A DNA stretch of 53,535 nucleotides from Temnopleurus reevesii (lineage: Eukaryota; Echinodermata; Echinoidea; Temnopleuroida; Temnopleuridae): NCBI GenBank assembly GCA_036244855.1, contig BQKZ01000041.1:139791-193325 (forward strand), written 5' to 3'. Shown piece by piece: positions 44,801 through 53,535 of the stretch (its first letter is position 1; each line of letters opens with the position of its first letter). The position numbers and the translations under genes are program-made. The notes beneath the pieces are model-generated. The model saw only the letters and a list, made by a program, of their open reading frames with translations. It was not told the origin of the DNA and searched no databases.

Positions 44801-46885
44801 AACACTCAATTGTTTTTTAACCATGTTCTTGTGGGAAATTTAAGAGGGCATTTCAAGAAAATGCAAAAAAAAAAAGGTCAGAGAAAGTCAAAGTGCTTTT
44901 TGTATGCTTCTGGCAGATCTAGAGTTTGTTGTACAAAACATTGTGGGGCCATACCGCCTGAAGTTTCAATCACCAGGGCAGTATTCTGCATGTCATTTCA
45001 TATTTGGGAATGATAGCAATTTTAATTAGCCCCCCTAGAAGACTCAAAAAGATGGTCTGATCACAATTGACAGGAATAAGTTAAAAAGCATTACCAAAAC
45101 TATGTGAATTTGAGAAGATACAAATTTGTACTAGGCAAGAAAACAAATCACTTTTGCATGCTCTATCTACAAAAGCTCTTGATTTTGTAAATAGTGTATA
45201 TTTACCAGTTTTTATAATTGTTTTTGCAAGTGTGTGTGTGTGTATGCGTGTGTGTGTGTGTGTGTGTATATGAATGTGAATGAATGCATGTGTGTATCAA
45301 TATGGTGCAAACTTTAGTCCCACGTATGCCTCTTTGAGTAGCCTACTCTTTACCTTAATTTATGTTGTTTTTTATCTCACGATTCTCATGATGATGCTAA
45401 TTGTTGTATGAATGGTCATATTTTATCTGATGTTCACTCTCCATGTGTAGTTGACCTCATTTGTTTGTATTGTTTGTATGATGATCAGAGATAATCATTT
45501 TTAGAAGAAAAAAATGTTTATCTGTGGATTTTTGTGAGAAACCATTAACAGTATTATTGGTTGAATGATTTTAAAGGTGTTGAATATTTGATGAGGAAGT
45601 GAGATGATTTAATTCTGAAGTTTTAATCATGCACCCATTTTATTTTCATGTTGTAAACCTTTCTTTTAAATCCAGTGCCATAGCCGGGAATTGTCTCGAA
45701 ACATTTTAGAGGGGGCACTTAATTTTTGTAGGCAGCGAAAGGGGCAAACTTTCACTATTTCAGATTTAAGAAAAAATATTGGTCATCAAAATTTTAGAGA
45801 AACTTATAAATTTAAAAAGTTTTTATTTTATGGAACAGCAAAGATTGTTTTTCTTCTCTCTTTCAACCATATTGCTTTTAGTTCTATTTAAATCATTCCT
45901 TTGCAATAGGGTTTTAATGTCAAGCTTTGTGTGCTTAATTCTTTTTTAATGGTCAGAATAGAGATTTTCTCCTCATTCAATCTTATTATTTATATGCATA
46001 GGTTCATGCATGGATCCTGTGCGTGGAAACTAGTACCAAATATGTTGGAAGTTCTGTATTAGGGATTTTGGGTGTTTTTTACACTATACATGAATTTCAC
46101 CAGACTTTTATTAATACACTGTACTCTTATTAACAGTACACTTTACCAAAATGGAAGTGATCGCTATATCCTTTATATTTGAAACACTTCCATGCATGTC
46201 TGTTGTAAAACAAAACTTTGCAGCTAAAATTGACAGAGGTCACAATCTCCATCTATTGTCAAAGGTCATCTAAATTTAGATCACAAAAGGTCACAAATTC
46301 TAACAACTAGAAACAGATCTCCATCTGAAATTGATAAAGGACTTAAGTAATAAGTCTAGCATTTTACTTCTAATCAAAATTTGCAATTATTTTTTTTCTA
46401 AACTATTTCTGCTTTTGCACAGTGCATATGCAGGCTACGTGACATAGCCTTTGATAATTACAAAAACGCTTAATTCAATTTGATATGTCATAAGAATATT
46501 CTACAGGTTTTTAAATCACAACTAGTGTAAATCAAATCGTTTTATTTATTTAATCATTTTCATAATGGTTCCTTGGAAATTTAAGGGGTTATTGTACAGT
46601 AAAGTCCATCCTGGGTATTTTCAATTATCCTGTAATTATCCTGTAATAATCATTTTACAAATTGCCTTGTTCTTAACTGAAATTCTCTAATTAATTTTCT
46701 TTTTACATTATATTTACGTTATATATGATCAAGTTATTTTGACCAAAATATCACCAAATTGATTTGTTTGACTGTAAGCACTGTTGAATATTTTCTCGAT
46801 ATATTTATTTTTTGCTTGAATTTGGTCCATGAAACAATAGGACCAGTTTAGAATGATTGATTTTGTGTATGTATGATTTCTCTCA
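44801..46885. other. No gene seen; (TG)n at 45230-45270
   Basis: AT-rich, possibly still 3' UTR. AGGTCA-like words recur at 46229-46300. Confidence 0.4.
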
Positions 46886-46891
46886 AATAAA
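46886..46891 (+). terminator. Candidate poly(A) signal AATAAA
   Basis: First AATAAA that I found on plus after the receptor stop. The next is at 47949-47954. Which one is used, if either, cannot be told from sequence alone. Confidence 0.25.
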
Positions 46892-47912
46892 CATTAGTAT
46901 AGAAATGATCTCGGGAGCATCTGAGTATGAATTTGAGAAATACAGTATTAATCTTCACTTTATTTACAGTTATTTTTTTTGCAAGCAGACTTCAAAGCTT
47001 AACTTATATTACAGTAGTAAAAGGATATCTCAACTGAGGAAGATAACAAGTCTTATGTTTTCTTAGAAATATAATTTTTCAAATTGGGATAGGAGTTTCA
47101 AGCAAAAATTGATAAGCTATTTTTTTAAAAACAAAACAATGATCAGGAGATACTGTGTGAAATGCTCTGTGTGAAGAAAAAAAAGAGAGAACTATTTTGA
47201 CAAACTGCTTTTATTGTAAAGAAAAGAGAAGAAAAACATTATTTTTCATTGTATTCATTCTACAGATATATATCTATATGTATGTATATTACGTCATTTG
47301 CATAAAACAATCGCCAGAAGTTTACTGCTTACATAGAAATGCATGAACACATTTCATGCCAATTTGTACATAGAAGTGTAAATGTTCTAGTGTTTCTTAA
47401 AATGTATACATAACCCTTTTCAGTGAGTAATTCGAAAGTTGATAAATATATATATATTTATATGTATGAATATATTTCATGTTGTGTCATATGAAAGCTA
47501 ACCACACTACGGAGTAACATTGGGAAGAAATTCTCTTATTCAAATTTTTCTAATGTTTGTCACAAATGGAATGAAGCGATTTGTCAGTTAACAATGCAGT
47601 AATCATCATTCATTTCATTGAATAAGTGATGATTTGTAAATGTCATTACAACAGTAATTTTGTATACTGCAATTGTTTATGTTGTGTGTCATTTGCTATT
47701 TATCTGTTAGAGCATCCCTTGCTATGATGGCTTTAATGATTGTTAAGCAGAAAATAATGTCAATCATCCAACAGAATGTTAACCCATTGACTACTGAATT
47801 CTGTAATACCCACAAACTTTGTGTAGGGATTCCCGGTTTCAGTAGTCAAAGGCTTACGACACAACGGTTTCATGAGAATCTTCAAATGTCTGCAACTGTA
47901 GAGAAGTTTACC
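46892..47912. other. No gene seen
   Basis: AT-rich intergenic or distal 3' UTR sequence with a short (AT)n at 47443-47460. Confidence 0.4.
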
Positions 47913-48330
47913 TTCCAGAATATGGCCGGAGATAGAAATTAGAATGTGAATAAACAAACGGCTGAACATGGCTGTTGGTAGGCAGGGTGTGGAGGGTGTG
48001 AATGCACTCCCTTTCAAAAAATTAGCTTTACAAATTTTTTGAATGAAAAAGATCAAATGATGACATACACACCCCTTTGTGTCAAAAGTGTAGATGTGTA
48101 GCGATGAAAAAGATCAATAGATGACAAATGCAACCCCTTTGTCAGAAAATATTTATAGCGCACCCAGTTGAAAAAAGCCAGCGACGGCCCTGCTAAACCT
48201 TGTATCTTATTATGAGGGAATGCATATGGTTAGTGTAATTATGCATGCTTTCATGAGGAAGTATTTTGTTCAGCCTTTTGATTATTCACATTCTAAGTTC
48301 TATCCTCATGCATATTCCAGAATATTGGCA
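47913..48330. mobile_element. MITE 'CCTCATGCAT' family, both arms
   Basis: Left arm TTCCAGAATATGG..ATTAGAATGTGAATAAAC and GGCTGAAC; right arm GTTCAGCCTTTTGATTATTC, ATTCTAAGTTC and CCTCATGCATATTCCAGAA, inverted. The 250-bp interior seems to be another sequence inserted or retained between the arms. Confidence 0.55.
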
Positions 48331-48374
48331 TCTGATTCATGGACTGGCATGCCTAAAACATGTATTAATGGAAT

Positions 48375-48455
48375 AATAATAACAATAGATGCAATTTATA
48401 TAGCGCTCGTATCCACTCTGCCGAGTGCTCAAGGCGCTTTACAGTCATAGCAGCA
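48375..48455 (-). mobile_element. L2/CR1-like 3' tail
   Basis: On minus it reads CTGTAAAGCGCCTTGAGCAC, GAGCGCTATATAAATTGCAT and (TTA)n. Same tail type as 1958-2032. Confidence 0.7.
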
Positions 48456-49201
48456 TGAAATAATTTATAATACACTGCTCAAAAACCTACTAGTCTTCAA
48501 ATTGGTGCATTTTTAACATTTTGGTCACTTCTTTTATAATTGTTCAACAAAATTGATAGTTTTTGAAAATTTTATGCAAATTTAAATTAAATATACAAAC
48601 TGGTGCAAGTTTTATGGATCAGTACAATGTATGATTATATATTATACTGCCATTTGATGCAGGAAGGGTTGATAATTAATGGTCTATTTTGAGAGCTGCC
48701 CTTTTGAATAATTTTTTTCTTCATTTCGCTTGTTAGATACTCAGTGTACATTGTTCATAACCACATGTTTGCATATCTACCTTCTAAATTATGAGAACAC
48801 ATGATAATGTATAAAATGGATATGAATCAGGACATGTGAAAATTCTGATTATTGCAATTAATGATGACATATGATTCTAAAAGGAATATTCTGCCACTGT
48901 ATCTATGATTATTGTTTTTCGAAAAATTGTTTTCTTTTTCACCCTCCATTTCGTTTTCATGTTATATGCTTGTTGAATTTGTATAAATGTTTAGATAAAA
49001 GGTCACAAATTCAAACACTTTGTTTTAGAAAAACCAACAGTATTTTCACTCCATGTATGTTTTGTAGGTTGTGTTCTTATTTAGACAAAGGAACATATGA
49101 CTCATTTGATAGATGTACATCCATACTTTATCAAGTGTACAAAATTAAATTGGTATAGTAAAATTGATGAAATTCATGTTTCAACCTCTCACCAATGCAC
49201 A
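48456..49201. other. No gene seen
   Basis: AT-rich; short frames only, without family resemblance. Confidence 0.4.
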
Positions 49202-49399
49202 GATGCTAACAATTCCATAATATATATGATAAAAAATTAGAATATGAATCGCCTTACAGCTGAGCCAAATATTTTCCTCAGGAGATGAAACTATGAGTAC
49301 GTTCTCGTACTTTCTCTCGTGAGAAAATGTTTGGTTCAGCCATTCAATGGGGCACATTCTAATTTCTTTCCTCATGCATATTCCGGAACGGTTTGCATC
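49202..49399. mobile_element. MITE 'CCTCATGCAT' family, complete copy
   Basis: Arms of about 65 bp: GATGCTAACAATTCC..ATTAGAATATGAATCG..GCTGAGCC on the left against GGTTCAGCC..CACATTCTAATTTC..CCTCATGCATATTCCGGAAC..GCATC on the right. The centre has its own inverted GAGTACG/CGTACTT words. Confidence 0.75.
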
Positions 49400-49887
49400 C
49401 CTGCCTATGTTGGGTTGCACTAACCTGTGTTATGCTCTAGTAAAAATCGCATCATTCAAAGATTTTATTCTGGAAGGATTGGCATTTGATAACCATGATG
49501 CCCAAAATTTGAAGAAAAAAAGAATCTAAATTATATATTTTCAGGAAAAGATACTTGTACATGGAAATCAAATATAGAACATTTTTGATCCAACACTTAT
49601 GGAAATTGCAGTTTGGATAAAACAAAGAGTCACAAATTTGGAATTATTCAAAGAAAAAGAAAAAAAATTGTCAGATGCAGGAAAATATATATATTGTAGA
49701 AGTCAACTAGAATATATCACGTGTGATTCAGGTTATAGAAACATATATCTTTTTTAAAATTGTTGTCAGTTTCTATCTCTGTATTTTGTCTGTATTATGT
49801 GATGGAATTTTGGCAACGTGTAACCAATTATATTTCTGTCTTGTCAGATAAACAAATTGTATGTGATTCATTTTTGTGTGTCAAAGT
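49400..49887. other. No gene seen
   Basis: AT-rich intergenic sequence. Confidence 0.4.
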
Positions 49888-50058
49888 GGATGTTGCTAGA
49901 AAGTTGCTATTGTTTGCAAGATGGAATTGATCAGGATAAGCCAATAAAAATCATGGATTCATGCACGTCTTGTTTGAAGCGCATTATATGAAAAAATGAA
50001 AATACATGTTTTAATTTGCAGTTGATTTACAATAAATTGCATCTATCTAGCAACACCC
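49888..50058. mobile_element. MITE, TIR GG[AG]TGTTGCTAGAAAG (copy 3)
   Basis: GGATGTTGCTAGAAAGTTGC on the left and TATCTAGCAACACCC on the right are inverted. It contains TTTGCAGTTGATT, as in copies 1 and 2. Confidence 0.75.
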
Positions 50059-50280
50059 AGAAATATGTTTTTGTTCTAAAATTGAGAGATGAGAAGGAGG
50101 GAAGAAGAACATTTATGAGAGGGAAAATTGAAGTACAGAAAGAGAAACATAGAGGGGAGAACGGAGATTGGGGATAAACAGAGAGTAAATGGCAAGACGT
50201 ACATGTCCCTTTAACCAATCCTATATTGGGACTTTGTTTTCCCAAGTGCTGTGCATTTTGAATATGAAATAAAATGCCCA

Positions 50281-50460
50281 GGGGACAATTGCTCGAAATG
50301 GGCTTGGCTATCCTCTTTATGCTAAGACGTCTTGACTTCTTGTGCCATCCTCGTAACATAGACATTAGCGTCGATACGACTATGTTAAGAGGGTGACGCA
50401 AGAAGTCAAGACGTCTTAGCAAGAAGAGGATAGCTAGGACCATTTCGAGCAATCGGCCCC
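50281..50460. mobile_element. Palindromic MITE (copy 2)
   Basis: GGGGACAATTGCTCGAAATG on the left and CATTTCGAGCAATCGGCCCC on the right. The arms carry GGCTATCCTCTT and AAGACGTCTTGACTTCTTG in inverted match. Highly similar to 22556-22735. Confidence 0.9.
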
Positions 50461-51375
50461 AGGAGGAGAAAAGAAGGCCAGGGTCTAAAGATATAATTGG
50501 GGAGAAAAGGGAATAAAAATATCGGGAAGAGCACCAACTCGACATGTAAGTGTTCTGTAATGCCCCTTGATTCATTTCTGTATGGAGACATATAATTTCA
50601 GAGGTTAGGGTTCAAACGCTAATGGTGTCTTAATTTGAGTAATGAGGTAAAAGGTCGGCCAGACGCATCCGTGAATACTCGAATTATTCTCTTTCATGAT
50701 ATCGTCACCGTTTTTACGAACCGGCCTACTAGCGAAGGGTGGTTGCACCAAGGACCCTTTTTCAGATGGACGATTAATGCCATTGTTCCTTGGATGTCAT
50801 TGATTTATTGCCTTCTGCGCACACGATTTGTTCAATTTCAATATGTGAAAACAGACTTCTTGTTTCTCCCTACATCCTGATCGGCGGTGACCATCATGAC
50901 ATCAAAGTAGAAAAATCTTAAAAGAATGTTATTCAGATGAGAATGGAAGTCACATGCTAGCGATACCATTACGTAACAGATAACTGTCCATTGTCGAAAG
51001 TCCTTGGTTGCACGAACCAGTCGCAGCAATTTAATTGAACAATTGAAATAAAAGCTATTGAAATAACATGAATCTAAGTGGTGTGCCATTGTACTTGACG
51101 CTATGTCGGTGTTTCTACGTATTCAAGCAGCGCCCCAGTAGTTACAGGCCGGTTCATAAAAACGCTGACGATATTGAGAAAGAGGGTCTCAGATTTCCAG
51201 CTATGTGGGGAAAAGGGGTAGGCAAAAATAGAGAAAGATGCATTATAAGAAAAGGGGGATAATTAAATAATATTGGTGCATGGAGGGGTCGCATCGTTTG
51301 TAAATTGGAAGATGAAAGATGAAAGATAAATGGGCGAAGGTAGAGCGAGAAAAATGAAGGTGACTGATAGATTGA
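50461..51375. other. No gene seen
   Basis: Unique-looking sequence with short frames only. A 182-codon minus frame ending near here runs through two mobile elements and is not a gene. Confidence 0.4.
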
Positions 51376-51440
51376 GAGGATTGATTGATTGATTGAATTT
51401 ATTTTCCGTCATACAAAGATACAATACAAAAATACAAATA
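51376..51440 (-). mobile_element. Retroelement tail, inverted
   Basis: GATTGATTGATTGATTGAAT followed by TTATTTTCCGTCATACAAAG and AATACAAAAATACAAAT: the reverse of a (GAATT/ATCA)n-ended retroelement, similar to 38499. Confidence 0.5.
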
Positions 51441-51669
51441 GGATTGTTACAAAGTTGATGGAAAAGAAACAAGAAAGAAGATGAGGTGAACGTGGCTTAA
51501 TTTTTTATTCAACATTTATGTCTATTTTTTAATTCAAGTTTTCTTTAAAAGACAGGGTTGCAAAGAAAAATATATCACCTAAGATATCGAGTTGGCGTAA
51601 ATTACAGATTTATTTACATTGTTTGATAAATGTTCGCCCCCCCCCCCTTCCCGTCCCCGGTCTAATGAG

Positions 51670-51801
51670 TACAGTCAAACCCCGTTATATCGAGGTCCTT
51701 GGGACCAGAGAAATTATCTCTTCATATGAAAACCCTGTTATACCAGGAAAACTTCCTTGTTATAACGAGATCAGTGCTCTTTATAACGAGGTTGGACTTT
51801 A
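51670..51801. mobile_element. Pogo/Tigger-like MITE (copy 4)
   Basis: TA-CAGTCAAACCCCGTTATAT and TTATAACGAGGTTGGACTT-TA, inverted with two changes on the right. Close to copy 1 at 39608. Confidence 0.75.
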
Positions 51802-53254
51802 TTACATTGATGTATTTAGTGATATGAGTAATTCAGTTTTCACTGTCGAGTTTCATTACTTAAGTAAGTTGTTCTTTGTGGAGGGGGTCAACTTTGATAG
51901 AGTGAGGCAGAGTGAGAGAGGGGAAAGGGAACTGAGAGGAATGTTACAAAATTATTGGATGAAACGAGAAAGATAAGGAGGTGATCTTTGCATTCAGTGA
52001 ACCGAGTTTTAGATGAAAAATGACCCGCGCTCATTTGGCAAAGGGCAGATACCTAAAACACGATTTTTTTGTTGGAATAATCAAATTAATCTTACATGAA
52101 AATATAGAGAATATACGTTTCCCTTTTCTGATTTTTTCCATCCCTATACACCGTGTCGACCAAGCTCTACGTATGTAGGTTAAAAAAAGGTCACCGGTCC
52201 CGTACAGACGGGAAGGCGATGGTACTCAAATTATAAATGCCTTAACGACATCATCTCAATTACACCTCTTATCATCATGCTAATGTCGTCTGCTAACTTT
52301 CCCCAAAATGGCTGGATCTTTACACTCTTTTACCAAGTAAATGGTCTGCCTCGTTCGGCTAACACCATGATCGTACAAAAGACTGAACAATGAAAAGAAA
52401 GCGATTAAACGCACTTACAATCTTTTAAACCAAGCTCAGCGATCGATAATCGTGCTTAGAGACCGGGCGGGCACTGGGCTGGAAAAATTACAACACAAGC
52501 CGCCCTTTTATTCCCCGGAGGTGCATGATTCATATTCCTCATATTCAAAGCAACTTTATCAGAGGTTTATGGAATATTGACGGGACGCGACTTGAACTTT
52601 GGTCAGCCTTTTAGAGCAGAAAGCCGGTTATTCTTATCGTCTGCTGCTCGCCGGTTTTTTAGCGTGGAGATGATTTGATGGTCGAGAATTTATAGATGTG
52701 ATCTCGGAAGATTTTTATGGTGTACACGTTTATGGGAAGGTCACTTTGTGGTGTAGATTCGCTTAAATCATACATCACTTTTTGAAGGTTTTGCATCGGT
52801 AATATCTGAATTCATCTTTCTGGAGAGTACAAGTTCCGTAAGTTGTCTTGTGAACCGATGCCATGCCGAATTTTGGCGGGTTTTTTTTTTACCAAGACAC
52901 AATGCAAATTTCGTTTCAAGGAATTTAACTGAGTCAAACATCATTAATCGTCAAGAATAGGAAACCATTTCTTCCGCAGTGTAACTGTACCACTTTCGCC
53001 AAATCTTCAGCCTGATCCTTTTTGGATTTTATAACTTTGAATACCGACAACTTCTTCTTGAGCGACCATCTAACGATTTGTGCCCGACTTCATCTGCGAC
53101 CTTTGATACTGCTTTTGTGATTATACAGATGCATGTAACTACATGTATAATTTAGGATCGCTTTGTACCGCATTGATCAACATCAAACTACTTTCTTATC
53201 TGGGCAGGATTTAACGTTCATATTTTGGGAATTAAAAAAGGAAAGATTGTTATC
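51802..53254. other. Upstream region of the dynein light chain gene
   Basis: No coding found. 52440-52700 has higher GC (GACCGGGCGGGCACTGGGC) and may include a promoter or first exon. No convincing TATA box. Confidence 0.35.
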
Positions 53255-53535
53255 ATGGCTCAAACAGCAGGCAGTAAATATTCGGCGTCCACCCAGCGGA
53301 GCACGATGGATGCTCGTGGCGGGGCCAGCACGGCGCCAGGCCGACCCGCCGTCCGCTACGAGTGCACGTTCAAGATGGAACCCGATCGGAAATTCACGGT
53401 CGGCGCCGCTCGGCAGATCGTCGAAGACATCCTCACGGCCCAGCTCGAATCGCAGAGCTACGACCCACAGAAGAGCCAGGTCCTCTGCCGCGAGCTCGCC
53501 GAAGTCATCAAGAATCGTGTCAAGGAACTTATGAT
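53255..53535 (+). CDS. Tctex-type dynein light chain, 5' part (cut by window end)
   Basis: ATG with A at -3 and G at +4; the frame is open to the window edge (93 full codons). After a low-complexity Ser/Thr/Gly leader (residues 1-31) comes YECTFKMEPDRKF, then IVEDILTAQL, then ELAEVIKNRVKELM. These match the N-terminal helices of Tctex1-domain proteins, especially the DYNLT5/TCTEX1D1 type with its EVIKxRVKELM segment. Such proteins bind dynein intermediate chain in cytoplasmic or axonemal dynein. The C-terminal beta strands lie outside the window. Another frame is also open here (from 53163) but shows no family match. A possible splice acceptor TCTGGGCAG lies at 53207, in the 5' UTR. Confidence 0.8.
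   Translation, partial: MAQTAGSKYSASTQRSTMDARGGASTAPGRPAVRYECTFKMEPDRKFTVGAARQIVEDILTAQLESQSYDPQKSQVLCRELAEVIKNRVKELM

Noticed and set aside
50027..50575. 182-codon minus frame
   Set aside because: Spans parts of two inverted-repeat elements; composite of repeats.
53163..53534. 123-codon frame with an Arg/Ser-rich product
   Set aside because: Out of frame with the Tctex1 domain that starts at 53255; it is a GC-rich shadow.

Overview
The window is eukaryotic nuclear DNA from an animal. It is AT-rich, with long introns bounded by GT..AG sites, dense short inverted-repeat transposons, L2/CR1-like LINE tails and (ATTATT)n, (GAATT)n and (ATC)n microsatellites. The repeat style and the gene content (an invertebrate gp130-like receptor) suggest a marine deuterostome, most likely an echinoderm such as a sea urchin. 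That species guess is inference. A 472-base run of N at 15522-15993 shows this is a draft scaffold.

Region 1-20.2 kb: no protein gene that I can support. It holds decayed tandem repeats, a 17-copy 41-bp minisatellite (9068-9763), polypurine and polypyrimidine tracts, and several inverted-repeat elements. Region 20.2-43.2 kb: one 17-exon plus-strand gene that I assembled from splice sites and phase continuity. Start to stop is 4359 nt, 1452 codons. It encodes a class I cytokine receptor of the gp130/LIFR/Domeless type: signal peptide, Ig-like domain, two-domain cytokine-binding module, five further FN3 domains, one membrane span, a Box1-like P-x-P motif and a 584-residue cytoplasmic tail with many tyrosine docking motifs. 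Its introns are full of mobile elements and contain a dead duplicate of exon 13. Region 43.2-53.2 kb: probable 3' UTR with tandem repeats, then intergenic repeats. Region 53.2 kb to the end: the first coding exon of a Tctex-type dynein light chain gene, cut by the window edge.

The main observation is an in-frame TGA (22920-22922) exactly where the receptor's cytokine-binding domain needs the second cysteine of the C-x9-C-x-W signature. All other exons are open and correctly phased. The codon is therefore a base error, a recent null allele, or (less likely) a recoded codon. The second is the cytoplasmic tail: a STAT3-type YxxQ site, a YSTL site resembling the gp130 SHP2/SOCS3 site, four ITIM-like motifs and about six repeated [NS][GP]Y[VI] motifs. 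The third is a rich, internally comparable set of short transposon families, several with two to four copies in this one window.

The two genes lie on the same strand about 10 kb apart. Nothing in the sequence indicates shared regulation or function.
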